Source of the DNA: Haematobia irritans
Lineage: Eukaryota > Arthropoda > Insecta > Diptera > Muscidae
Length of the DNA stretch: 64,000 bases
Assembly (NCBI RefSeq): GCF_050003625.1
Contig: NC_134399.1
Location: 152,514,473-152,578,472 of the forward strand
Direction: 5' to 3'
Shown here: piece after piece, positions 1 to 10,746 of the stretch
Layout of the letters: each line of letters starts with the position of its first letter
Numbering within the stretch: position 1 is the stretch's first letter
Translations under genes and position numbers: made by a program
Notes under the pieces: generated by a model
What the model was told of the DNA's origin: nothing
Database searches by the model: none
What the model saw: the letters and a program-made list of their open reading frames with translations, nothing else

Positions 1-11
1 TGGCAACGCTG
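1..11. mobile_element. Terminus of a hAT-like element cut by the window edge
   Basis: The window opens with TGGCAACGCTG, exactly the right-hand terminal sequence of the hAT-like element at 28660-30127, whose other end is its reverse complement CAGCGTTGCCA. If this is the same family, the 8 bases after it (CGTGACAA) would be one copy of the target duplication. The rest of the copy lies outside the window, so this is a match over 11 bases only. Confidence 0.5.
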
Positions 12-78
12 CGTGACAAAGTAGCTGGTTCTTTAAAATAAAAACATTTTTATGGAGTTATTTAACTTAAAATGTAGA

Positions 79-517
79 CTATACTGATAAAAAAATTCCG
101 TATTTAAGCCAACACTAAATTTAACTTATTTTTATTGCAAATTATTTGTTTGAAGTCAAATTTTATTATTTTTTCGAAATTTTCAACAGCACAATGAAAT
201 TTTCTTTTTTTAATGTCAAACGTTTTATGAACTAAACGTGGGTATAAAGTTCCGTGGCCGTACACATAATTTCAATATGAACTTAAGCAAAAGATTTTTT
301 TTTAATGGTCATGATTTGGTCATGATTTTTTTTTTACTTTTAGTTAATTTTTTCTGTTATGGGAGTTGTATTTAAAAGTTGAGTTGTATTTAAAAAGTAC
401 AGAGATCATTAAATTTTCCTGGTCTTTCCTCCTCCATATGTGGAGTATTATTTAGTTCAATTTTCGCATGACGTAGTTTATTCTTGCTATAAAACAGTTT
501 ACTTTTTTTCTGTGTGT
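79..517 (-). mobile_element. Decayed TIR element, CACNGAAAAAA family, reverse copy
   Basis: This stretch reads as the reverse of the 513-bp element at 32744-33256. It shares the order of motifs (AACTAAACGTGGGTATAAAGTT, then CATGATTTGGTCATG, then the stretch TTAAATTTTCCTGG) and ends in TTTTTTTCTGTG. Several small indels separate the copies. No reading frame of interest is present. The left edge is approximate. Confidence 0.5.
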
Positions 518-622
518 AAAATTAAAAATATGATACAGATCACATGCGAAGTTTCGTCCTCTATTTGCGATATATCAACAAAGGTATACATGTTTCCTAA
601 TGAAAAAAAAAACACGAAAAAA

Positions 623-2142
623 CAAGTATACACGGCCGTAAGTTCGGCCAGGCCGAATCTTATGTACCATCCACCATGGATTGCGTAGAAACTTCTACGA
701 AAGAATGTCATCCACAATCGAATTACTTGGGTTGTGGTATCTTAAAACTTCCTAACATCGTTTTCTAAATTGAGTTAGTCCATACGTGGTATATATTAGA
801 CAAAAAAGTTGTGTATAGGTAAGTCTACAAACAATTACGAATCGATATGGACTTTTTGCGTAGAGAGCCAGATTTGAAATATGGGGGTCGCTTATGTGGG
901 GGCTATATACAATTATGAACTTGATATGAACCAATTTTTGTGTGATTGGGGATCGATTTATTACTATAGACCGATATGGACCTAGTTAGCCATGGTTGTT
1001 AACGGCCATATACTAGCACAATGTACCAAATTTCAGCTAACACGGATGAAATTTACTCCTCCAAGAGGCTCCAAAACTAAATTTCGGGATCGGTTTATAT
1101 GGGGGCTATATATGATTATGGACTGATATGGACCACTTTTGGCATGGTTGTTACATATCATATACTACCACCACGTACCAAATTTCAACCAGATCGGATG
1201 AATTTTGCTTCTCCATAAGGAACCGGAGGTCAAATCCGGGGATCGGTTTATATGGGAGCTATATATAATTATGGACTAATATGAACCAATTCCTGCATGG
1301 TTGTTGGATACTATATACTAACCTCACGTACCAAATTTCAACCGAATCGGATGAATTTTGCTCTTCCAAGGGGCTCCGGAGGTCAAATCTGGGGATCGGT
1401 TTATATGGGGGCTATATATAATTATGGGCCGATGTGGACCAATTTTTGCATGGTCATTAGAGAACATATACCAACATCATGTACCAAATTTCAGCCGGAT
1501 CGAATGAAATTTGCTTCTCTTAGAGGCCCCGCAAGCCAAATCGGGGGATGGGTTTATATGGGGGCTATATGTAATTATGGACCGATATGAACCATTTTTT
1601 GCATGGTTGTTAGGGACCATATACTAACACCATGTACCCAATTTCAAATGGATCGGATGAAATTTGCTTCTCTTAGAGCAATCGCAAGCCAAATTTGGTG
1701 GTCCGTTTATATGGGGGCTATACGTAAAAGTAGACCGATATGGACCAATTTTTGCATGGTTGTTAGAGACCAAATACTAACACCATGTACCAAATTCCAG
1801 CCGGATCGGATGAAATTTGCTTCTCTTAGAGGCCTCGCAAGCCAAATTTGGCGGTCCGTTTATATGGGGGCTATACGTAAAAGTGGACCGATATGGCGCA
1901 TTAGCAATACCATCCGACCTACATCAATAACAACTACTTGTGCCAAGTTTCAAGTCGATAGCTTGTTTCATTCGGAAGTTAGTGTGATTTCAACAGACGG
2001 ACGGACGGACATGCTCAGATCGACTCAGAATTTCACCACGACCCAGAATATATATACTTTATGGGGTCTAAGTGCAATATTTCGATGTTTTACAAGGAAG
2101 GACAAAGTTAATATACCCCCATCCTATGGTGGAGGGTATAAA
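623..2142 (+). mobile_element. Family B tandem-repeat element (Helentron/DINE-TR-like), full copy
   Basis: Begins CAAGTATACACGGCCGTAAG, followed by the 15-bp palindrome TTCGGCCAGGCCGAA (643-657) and a subterminal motif ending CCACCATGG. The body is a series of about 153-bp units, each carrying TATATGGGGGCTATATATAA, then GGACCGAT, then CAAATTTCA and CCGGATCGGATGAA. A unique 3' segment with ACGGACGGAC leads to the terminal ATGGTGGAGGGTATAAAA, which pairs with the 5' subterminal motif. There is no transposase. The long open frames across it arise because 153 is a multiple of three. The Helentron-like classification is inference from architecture. Confidence 0.75.
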
Positions 2143-3465
2143 AATATGATAGTTTTTTTTTTTTTTTAATTTGTAAATAAAAATTTATTTCAAACAATCA
2201 ATTTTTTGATCAAATCAAGGACACAAAGTCAGATAAGAAAGTAGTTGAAAATAGTTATGTTTTTAATTCAAGAAATTGAGTTTCAACAACAACCAACATC
2301 AATTAAATTTTTAATTGAATCAATTTAAAAATTAATAGAAATTTTCAAATCAAATCAACTAATTTTTTAATCAAATATTTTTGAATGTCCAATGAAAACT
2401 GATACAATCATTTTCGTGATTGAAGACATTTCAATTAAAAAATTAATTGGAACAGTTAATTTTGTGATTGAATCAGAAATTTTAAATCTGGCCTCTATAA
2501 ATCTAAAATAAGGACACAGGTCACATTAATGCGAAGTTTTGTTTTCTTTTTGCGATATATCAACAAAGGTATTCACACTGAAAAAAAAAAAAAATATTTA
2601 CCCAATAGAAAAATTATGCAAGGAAAATTTTAGGATAGTAGTAGCAACTTTCCCTTGTTGGTGCAAGATAAAATCGTTTAAATTGGACACATTTACAATT
2701 CAAGAGACATTTCTACACCAAAAAAAAAAAAAATCGCTAATATGAGAGACATTAAAATATAAATTTGTAAATTCGGAAAGAACTTCTAAACCACAAAAAA
2801 TTAATTAACCAAAAATTTCAAAATATCTTTTGACTTGAAAGATATAGACTTCCCTTCAAGGATTTTGGTATTGCAAAAGATGCTGCTTCTTTAAAATAAA
2901 GACATTTTTTAGAGAGGTATCTAGATTTAACTCTAGGTTCTATAAATTTAACATTAGAATACAGATTTCATTTATCGAATTGTCCTTCTCTTTTTGCAAA
3001 AAAGAGGCATTCATGGAGAAATAATATAAGAACTATAGGAAATACTTCCACGTCAAAATGTTTTCGTCATTTCAAAACAAAGTTTAAACCAATGATGCAA
3101 ATTAAAATAAGTATTAGCATATTTTTAACTTTAATTCAAAGTTTCAATACCTCAGTTAATTAAAAGATTATCAATTTAAATCAAAAATGGGAAAATATAC
3201 CTTACTTCAAAAAGACAAGACTTTAACGGAGGGACGCTAATTTCAATGATTCGTGTCCTTAATTTAAATACAATAATACTTAAAGAAAATATTATGAGCT
3301 TTCCTTTAATTAAAATTTCTTTTAATGAAATTTCTACTTAATATCGAGTAAATTACGTATCCTAAAATAAATTTTGCAAAATCTTGCATATTAATATTTC
3401 CTATATATTTTTTCAATATAGTGACCATTTAGTTTATATTGTTTTTAATTTTTAACTGTATACCA
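2143..3465. other. AT-rich region, no gene seen
   Basis: The stretch 2190-2490 is rich in ATTAATTG/CAATTAAT words and resembles the AT-rich elements at 21668-21955 and 22811-23375, so it is probably a decayed relative. The remainder is AT-rich sequence with A-runs and no open frame I would defend. Confidence 0.5.
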
Positions 3466-3849
3466 GGGCTGTGGAGCCGGAGTCGGAGTCTTGGAGTCGG
3501 AGTCTGAAGATTTTGCTGGAGTCGGAGTCGGAGCCGGAGTCGTAAAAATTTTGCTCGACTCCGACTCCGGCTAAACCAAATTTGTTAAAACACTTCACAT
3601 TTTTGTAACTAAGCAAGTTTTTACGCAAATTAGTTTCCATTGCGTTATTCATTCGATCAATGTACAGCATGATTGTAAATGAAAATAAACTTCCATTACG
3701 GCTATCTTTTTATGTTTCCTAGAATGTTACACTAGCAGATGAGCTGGATAGATCCACTTTAATGTCCATGTCAATTTATTTGAAATATTTCGAACAATTG
3801 AAATTATTTTTTTTTTAATTTTAATTTAAAGCCATAGAGATATGTGGAA

Positions 3850-4850
3850 TATTGGCAGAACATTTTTTCAAAGTTGCTTTTTATAGAAAATTTTGTCAAA
3901 ATATTATTTCTATAAAAAGTTTTGTCAAAATTTTATTTTTATAGCAAATTTTGTCAAAATTTTATTTTTATAAAAAATTTATTCAAAATTTTATTACTAT
4001 AGAAATATTTTTTTCTATAAAAAATTTAGTCAAAATTTTATTTCTATAGAAAATTGAGTCAAAATTTTGTTTCTACAGAATATTTTGCAAAATTGTATTT
4101 CAATAGAAAATTTTGTTTGTTACACAAAATTTTTTTCAAAATTTTATTTCTATAAAAATTTAACTCAAAATTTTATTTCTATACAACATTTTGCCAAAAT
4201 TTTATAGTAATAGATTTTTTTATTAGAAAATTTGGTCAAAATTTTATTTCTATAGAAAATTTAGTCAAAATTTTGTTTCTGTACAATATTTTGCAGAATT
4301 TTATTTACTACATAAAATTTTTTCTAAAATTGTATTTTTAGTGATATTTTTTTCAAAATTTTATTTCTATAAGAAAAAATTGTTAAATTTTATTTCTATA
4401 GCAAATTTTCTCAAAAATTTTGTTCTTACTGATGCTCACTGATACTCACTGCTATAAAAAATGTATTCAAAATTTTATTACTATAGAAATATTTTTTTCT
4501 ATATAAAATTTAGTCAAAATTTTCTTTCTGTAGAAAATTAGTCAAAATTTTGTTTGTATAGAATATTTTGCAAAATTTTATTTCTATAGAAAATTTTGCA
4601 AAATTTTGTTTGCTACACAATTTTTTTTTAATTGTATTTCTATTGATAATTTTTTCAAACTTTTATTTCTGTAAAAATTTTGCCAAATTTTATTTCTATA
4701 AAAATTTTATTCAAAATTTTATTTCTATATATTTGGTCAAAATTTGATTTCTATAGAAAATTTGGCAAAATTTTATTTCTATCGAAAATTTAGTCAAAAT
4801 TTTATTTACTAGACAAAAATTTTTCCAAAATTGTATTCTCACTGATACTC
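3850..4850 (+). repeat. Degenerate tandem array of a ~30-bp unit (TTTCTATAGAAAATTTTGTC)
   Basis: Dozens of diverged copies of a unit close to CAAAATTTTATTTCTATAGA plus AAATTTTGT run through this stretch. The unit contains the perfect 12-bp palindrome TTTCTATAGAAA and the near-palindrome AAAATTTTGNCAAAATTTT. The same unit recurs at 42050-42290, 52840-53740, 55270-55440 and 56745-56810. Confidence 0.8.
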
Positions 4851-4959
4851 ACTGCTAAGTCGAAAACTTGTAGAAATGACTCAAATTTTCAAAATTTTCA
4901 ATGAATGAATCATAAATGCATTTTTGCGAAATTGTCTAAACAATTATAAATATTTCCCA

Positions 4960-5085
4960 AATAGTGCTCGAGATTTTGTAGAAGTCTGATTTGAGATTTT
5001 ATCAAAATGTAGATCTAAATACAAAGTTGTGCAGAGTATATTATAATCGGCCCGCCCGACTTTAGACTTTCCTTGCATTTTTATT
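4960..5085 (-). mobile_element. Family A 5'-end fragment, reverse orientation
   Basis: Read on the minus strand this gives AAGGAAAGTCTAAAGTCGGG, then CGGGCCGATTATAATATACTCTGCACAAC, matching the 5' hairpin and subterminal motif of the family A elements at 8115 and 34306. No 153-bp units or 3' end accompany it. It is the only reverse-orientation piece of these families that I see in the window. Confidence 0.55.
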
Positions 5086-6006
5086 TTTTGTTAAAATTGT
5101 GTTACGCCCCATAACGTTAGATTTAAATTTTAAGTACATAGATTTTGTAGAAGTATATACAATTGTCTATATCGAATTTTGTCTAAATAATGTCTAAATC
5201 AGATTCAAATTCATGCATATGGGAATATAAACCTTTATATAGCTCGCAACAAATATAAAGGATTTGAGATAGTATCAATAATTTTGGTCCACAAACACAT
5301 ATACTGCTGTTATCTTCTCATATTATGATGGGTATTTATATAATTATTTTATTTATTAAACATTGCCCTAAATTTGAAATATAGAGTTCAATTGGCATCT
5401 AACGTGAAATTAAGACCTTTTTTTTGCACACATAAATAAATACGATACTTCATATCGATCCACTTACGGTACCCCCACAATAGAACTACAAATTAGTGGT
5501 ATTAAAATGAGATTTAGTTATATTACCCGGAGTCGACTCCGGATGCTTATTTTTTAAATGAAATTTGATATAATAAAATGCAGCGGATTTCGCCCTATGG
5601 CAAAGCCATGTAAAATTCATTGCTTTTGATCCGATTGCGCATCACTTCGAAATCCAAATAGAGTATTTTCATGGCTATACTTTTTTGCTGTGTATTAAAT
5701 AAATGATTTATAGAACGAAAACAAAATTTTGTTTTACGGCAAATTGTTTATTTCTTATATTTTGGGTATTGTAAAAATCTTTTAGAAATTTTATTTTCCC
5801 AAAACGACAGCCCTAGTATGTATTAGCGAAAAATATAAAACAAGTATAAATGAAACTACACCACATGAGGTAGGGCAAGTTGTTCTCTTTTTCAAATGAA
5901 ATGAAACATTCAGTTTTGTGAAACTGAAAATGAACTCCACACAATACCAAAACAAGTGTCGGCCGGATTAAGATTGCTTCCGCTCTCCAAAAACCAACAG
6001 AATACT

Positions 6007-6018
6007 CCGCCCCGCCCC
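6007..6018 (-). promoter_or_regulatory. GC box (Sp/KLF-type site)
   Basis: The sequence CCGCCCCGCCCC is the reverse complement of GGGGCGGGGCGG, the classical site bound by three-finger Sp/KLF proteins. A second C-rich run (TTCCCC) follows directly. In a window this AT-rich such a run stands out. Its position upstream of an Sp-family gene suggests auto- or cross-regulation, but that is inference. Confidence 0.45.
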
Positions 6019-6823
6019 TTCCCCTTAATGGTGAATGATGGTGGTAGTGAGTGCACACTCACTATGCACACTATGGAGTCTCAGAAGTCGGCTTAAAAGA
6101 AAAATGAAAGAGAAGAGCTGCTATCCTATGATGTTTTTGTTCTTGTCCGACATGGTTTTCCTACCGTATTTCCTCAGTATACTCATACGCATGTGCAGTG
6201 CCGGGCCTACATAGCCCTGGCTATCATCCGCCATTCACTGCTCTCCCATTTGTGATTGAAGTAAAGACGTACGAATGGACGGACAGACGCACAAGACAAA
6301 AACAACGCACCACCACCACTACCACTCACCCTCGAATTTGAGAATTGAAAGAAGCTTCACTCACAACAGGGAAACTGGCTGGCTGGCTGGGTCTTAAGAA
6401 CAGGGTGCTGCCGCGCTGCTTTTGTTGTGTTCTAATAACTTCCTTTTTTTCGAGAATTATTGGAACAGAAACAAAAGAGTTGTGAACGAGAATGGTTGTA
6501 CTTCAATCAACATCAACAGAGGTAACGAAGAAAATAACCAAGCAACCAACCACTACCATATATTGTTTGCCTCTACGAAAAAAAGGAAGCGACTACAACA
6601 ATAAAAAGAATAGAACAAAAGAAAATTAAATAAATCAAATTTATAGAAATTGTTTTGGGATTTTGTGGAAATTGTGTTTGCAAAAAAAAAAAAAAAAAAA
6701 AAAAACGTTTGGACCATTTGAAGTGATTGTGAGAGTGTTTATTCCTGATGTGATATTTGAGTTTCTGCGAAATTGAGTTAATTAAGAAACCATTTGAAAA
6801 AGCAATTTTAAAATAAAAGGCCA

Positions 6824-6870
6824 ATGGACTCGACAAACATACACATCTCTATGGGTAATATGTATCCAAG
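6824..6870 (+). CDS. Possible first coding exon of Sp1 (tentative)
   Basis: An ATG at 6824 opens a short frame reading M-D-S-T-N-I-H-I-S-M-G-N-M-Y-P, followed by AAG|GTTATA, a possible donor after base 6870 (phase 2). The Sp-box exon needs an upstream exon. Splicing 6870 to the CCCAG acceptor ending at 10757 keeps frame and gives MYP-S-LRGTPLAMLAA. Splicing to the CCAG acceptor ending at 10746 would hit a stop soon after. The frame is short, the donor is not optimal, and the real first exon could be elsewhere or beyond the window. Confidence 0.28.
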
Positions 6871-8114
6871 GTTATAGAGATATTAACAAATATATAAAGT
6901 AAATTAAAAATATTAAAAGTGCGTAAACATCCGAAGAGTGAATTTGTTTGGGTTTTTTTTTGGTTCAACATAAAATAATCAAGTGTAAATATATGCTCAT
7001 AGATGTTATGAAAGTATTTAATTGATTGGATTTCTTATTTCAATTTGTCAACCACTATATATATACATTAGGATGTATTTGTTTTGACCAGAAAGTAGTG
7101 CATACATTTAGGCGGTCATAACCATATCTGCCTTGTCAGGTCGTACAAGGTGTTGACACAAAATTCCTCCGTTTATTTTTTAACTTTTATAACAATTTTT
7201 AAAATATTTATCTCTCTGTTCTTTTGTTCTTCTGCTCTGAGGTGCCATTAACTGACATACTTTTTCCATTTTTGTGTAACTTTTCAAGAAATTATTTTTT
7301 ATAATATAATATTTTTAAAAGTTTATCGCAGATATCTATGAATTTTATTTTCTTGTGCAGCTATGCCACTATAACTACTTCGCGATATATGAAATTAGAT
7401 ATACTTGCATCTGCCTGAAAGTATGCAAATATTATGGCCATTTTTGAAAGTGGGCAAACAGATTAACTGGTCAATAATAAATATGTACCTGTAATGAGAT
7501 GGGATGAAAGTTGTTATCTAGTTACCCCCTCACACTTGGTTTGTAACAAACTTTGTATAACGGGTTAAAAATGTTATTAGAGAATGTACCATTCATAATT
7601 ACAAATTACATTTTTCAATTAATTCACATATTTCTCGCCAACATCTAATGCAGAAAAAAATCTAGCTCGTTAGTATAAAAAATTTCGAACTTAACTTTAG
7701 TTCATCACACAACCAGTCCAATTTTCTTGAAAATTATTAATGTATATAAGAGTTCAACTCTTTACTATAGCACAGGAGGAAATTTATACCAATTTTAAAG
7801 ATAAAGTAGCCAAACAGATTTGCCTTTTATCCCTCAATTGCAAAGAGAATAAAACCCGACGTTTGCCGACGGTGAACGCTAAATTTCTCAAAAACAACTC
7901 ACAAACAAACACAATTTAATGTCCCAAATAAATGCCAATATTTTTATTTAGGAATTTTAGAATTAATTTGTAATTTGAATTATTTACTATAATCAATTGT
8001 ATTAATTTTAAAATATTAAATAGTTTTAGGTTACTTCTTAATTAAAAACTTTAGAGTAGTTGTTATCTTGCCAACTTGCCTCAAAAATGTTTTTGATTGA
8101 AAATTTAAATAAAA
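6871..8114. other. AT-rich, probable Sp1 upstream intron, no gene seen
   Basis: There is no supportable reading frame or recognisable mobile element between the tentative first exon and the family A element. If the 5' exon call holds, this is part of a roughly 3.9-kb intron. Confidence 0.4.
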
Positions 8115-9456
8115 CAAGTAAGGCAAGTGTAAAGTCGGGCGGGGCCGACTATATTATACCCTGCACCACTTTGTAGATCTAAATTTTCGATACCATATCA
8201 CATCCGTCAAATATGTTGGGTGCTATATATAAAGGTTTGTCCCAAATACATACATTTAAATATCACTCGATTTGTACAGAATTTGATAGAATTTTACAAA
8301 ATCTATAGATTCAAAATTTAAGTTGGCTAATGCACTAATGTGGAACACAATTTTAGTAAAAAAAATATCGGAAACATTTAAATCTGAAGCAATTTTAAGG
8401 AAACTTCGCAAAAGTTTATTTATGATTTATCGCTCGATATATATGTATTAGAAGTTTAGGAAAATTAGAGTCATGTTTACAACTTTTCGACTAAGCAGTG
8501 GCGATTTTACAAGGAAAATGTTGGCATTTTGACCATTTTTGTCGAAATCAGAAAAACATATATGTGGGAGCTATATCTAAATCTGAACCGATTTCAACCA
8601 AATTTGGCACGCATAGCTACAATGCTAATTCTACTGCCTGCGCAAATTGTCAACTAAATCGGAGTAAAAAATTGGCCTCTGTAGTCATATGAGTGTAAAT
8701 CGGGCGAAAGCTATATATGGGAGATATATCTAAATCTGAACCGTTTTCAACCAAATTTGGCACGCATAGCTACAATGCTAATTCTACTCCCTGTGCAAAT
8801 TGTCAACTAAATCGGAGTAAAAAAATTGGCCTCTGTAGTCATATGAGTGTAAATCGGGCGATAGCTATATATGGGAGATATATCTAAATCTGAACCGTTT
8901 TCAACCAAATTTGGCACGCATAGCTACAATGCTAATTCTACTCCCTGTGCAAAATGTCAACCAAATTGGGGTAAAACTCTGGCTTCTGGGACCGTATTAG
9001 TCCATATCGGGCGAAAGATATATATGGGAGCTATATCTAAATCTGAACCGATTTCAATAAAATTTGGTACACTTGACTATAGTACTAATTGTTCTTCTTG
9101 TGCAAAATTTTAAGCAAATTAGGCTAAAACTCTGGCTTCTGGGTCCATATAAGTGCACATCGGGCGAAAGATATATATGGGAGCTATATCAAAATCTGAA
9201 CCGATTTCTTCCAAAATCTATAGGGATCTATTCTGAGCCAAAACACATACTTATGCCAAATTTGAAGTCGATTGGATTAAAACTGCGACCTAGACTTTGA
9301 TCACAAAAATGTGTTCACGGACAGACGGACATCGCTGTATCGACTCAGGAGCCCACCCTGAGCATTTTTGCCAAAGACACCATGTGTCTATCTCGTCTCC
9401 TTCTGGGTGTTGCAAACATATGCACTAACTTATAATACCCTGTTCCACAGGGTATA
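8115..9456 (+). mobile_element. Family A tandem-repeat element, full copy
   Basis: It starts CAAGTAAGGCAAGTGTAAAG and has the inverted pair AGTCGG/CCGACT just inside, then TATTATACCCTGCACCAC. Units begin at the GGGAG of TATATGGGAGCTATATCTAA at about 8566, 8719, 8873 and 9026, a period of 153-154 bp. The 3' end is a clean hairpin, ATACCCTG-TTCCA-CAGGGTAT, followed by AAAA. No transposase is encoded. It shares the overall plan of families B and C although unit sequences are diverged. Confidence 0.75.
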
Positions 9457-9908
9457 AAAAAATGAACACCCTTTCGAAAATGAATCAATCAATTTGGTCT
9501 TGATTTGCTTTTGAATTAAAAACATATCGACAACACAAATAAAAGGAAACTAATGTTAGTTTGAGTTCGATATAGTTCCTATTACATAACAAACATGTAT
9601 CGTTTAAAAAACTCTTTGGAGACAAACGAGTCTACAGTTATTACACAATTCCGAAAATCTCTTAACCAATTTTAAACTAACTATGTTAGCATTTGTTTCA
9701 ATTTTTTACTTTCGATGTTCTCATCTCCATACCCTACGGGAATAGATCAACCCCAGAGCAACGGACCTATCCCGGTTCTGAGAACCTATTTCGTTTTGAG
9801 CACGCGTAACATCAGAAAACAAAAAATTTCAATAAATTAAAAAATAGATTATTCTAGTAATTATGTTTCAATCAAATTTCAATATGAAGAGAGTATAAAA
9901 TTTATTAA
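9457..9908. other. Intronic/intergenic DNA, no gene seen
   Basis: Mixed-composition sequence between two mobile elements. A slightly GC-richer patch (about 9720-9800) has no assignable function. Confidence 0.4.
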
Positions 9909-10341
9909 CCCTTAAATGCGTACTGTATCTCTTAAGATACAACCAGAAAAAAATTCTTACGTCTTAAAATTTGCTGCATTTAAAACGTCGCTATTTTTAC
10001 AAATATAATTTTCCGGAAAATTTCTTGTACTTCTGAGTAATCTACAGCCAAAATTGAAAATCAAATTTTTACCAAAAATTCAAAAAAAAAATATATTTAC
10101 CAGAGATGAAACTAATGCTGGTAAAAAAACTGTGTACTGTCAAAATGTCTCTATTCTCTAACAAAAAATTAAATAGTTTATTTGTAAATAAAAACTTAAT
10201 TTAATGTGCATGTATTTTTTTTTGTTTTGTTTTTTTTTTTTTTAACACATACTTTTTTTAATGTGGTTTGGAGATGTTTTTTTACTAGTTTGCATATTTT
10301 ATATTTTTACGGAGAAATCGGTGATTTTATTCACTTAAGGG
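9909..10341. mobile_element. piggyBac-type MITE flanked by TTAA
   Basis: TTAA at 9905-9908 is followed by CCCTTAAATGCG. The other end reads CACTTAAGGG followed by TTAA at 10342-10345. CCC-starting inverted repeats with a TTAA duplication are the hallmark of piggyBac-like elements. The 433 bp inside carry poly(T) and no transposase, so this is non-autonomous. It lies about 400 bp upstream of the Sp1 Sp-box exon, on current evidence within the upstream intron. Confidence 0.65.
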
Positions 10342-10383
10342 TTAATGTAAATATAAATTTAAAAATTGCGATTAACTGCTACC

Positions 10384-10434
10384 AGTGGAAATTGCCACTA
10401 GCGGACCTATCAGCCGCACGTGGCAATTTCCACT
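10384..10434. other. Perfect 15-bp inverted repeat (hairpin), function unknown
   Basis: AGTGGAAATTGCCAC (10384-10398) and its exact reverse complement GTGGCAATTTCCACT (10420-10434) flank a 21-base loop. It lies about 310 bp upstream of the Sp1 exon acceptor, just outside the piggyBac-type MITE. The stem is too short for a typical pre-miRNA unless flanking bases pair, and it lacks a terminator-like U tract. It could be a small foldback element or a splicing or regulatory structure. Confidence 0.6.
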
Positions 10435-10746
10435 AATTTCCTCTAGGGTAATAATCTTTGTTTTCTCTTTCTATCTCTCTGTATAAAATACATAAACTTT
10501 ATATGTTTTAGAGGAATTTTTAAATATTATTTAATTGTGATAAAATTTTCAACTCAAGCATCAATTTCATTGATGTGGTATACATTATTCTTATCGAAAA
10601 TCTTTCAATCCTTAAATATAAAAAAAAAAAACAAAAAACATGTTATTTATTATTTATTTAATTTTTTAGTTTTTTTTTTTTTGATTTTTCTGAAAAAAAT
10701 TATTTTTATATTAACAAAAAATTCCTCTTTGTCGCTCCCATTCCAG

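Larger units (their letters stand above)
3466..5815. mobile_element. Compound repeat bounded by CAGGGCTGT / ACAGCCCT ends
   Basis: The left end reads CAGGGCTGTGGAGCCGGAG and runs into a GGAGTC-type array with an inverted counterpart (GCCGGAGTCG ... CGACTCCGACTCCGGC, 3530-3572). Near the right edge the sequence GACAGCCCT (about 5805-5814) mirrors the left terminus, and a short GGAGTCGACTCC palindrome lies near 5530. This suggests a hAT-like non-autonomous element enlarged by internal insertions: the roughly 30-bp array at 3850-4850 and a family A fragment at about 4960-5085. The target duplication is not clean (GTATAC against GTATGT), so the outer limits are uncertain. Confidence 0.4.
5816..6870 (+). 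promoter_or_regulatory. Candidate 5' leader / promoter-proximal region of Sp1
   Basis: This kilobase differs from its surroundings. It is less AT-rich, lacks recognisable transposon sequence, and has leader-like features: a GC box, CT- and CA-rich tracts, GGCTGGCTGGCTGG (about 6377-6390), CAA-rich stretches and a poly(A) run near 6686-6707. It lies about 3.9 kb upstream of the Sp-box exon on the same strand, and ends in a short ATG-containing frame followed by a possible splice donor. That it belongs to Sp1 is inference from position and composition. No start site can be fixed by eye. Confidence 0.35.

Noticed and set aside
1603..2169. 188-codon open frame in the first family B element
   Set aside because: Its translation repeats every 51 residues with the 153-bp DNA unit and continues into the non-coding 3' segment and poly(T). 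It is explained by repeat period.
3470..3580. GGAGTC repeats as a coding low-complexity domain (minus frame at 3452-3670)
   Set aside because: The Asp-Ser repeat is a simple translation of a hexamer microsatellite inside a repeat element.
6422..6604. 60-codon frame in the candidate Sp1 leader
   Set aside because: Looks like leader sequence. It ends well before the possible donor and has no similarity to Sp proteins. An upstream open frame is possible but unsupported.
10537..10746. Upstream part of the open frame that runs into the Sp-box exon (MIKFSTQASISL...)
   Set aside because: It is poly(A)/poly(T)-derived sequence with no similarity to Sp proteins and ends at a pyrimidine tract and CCAG acceptor, so it is intron read-through.
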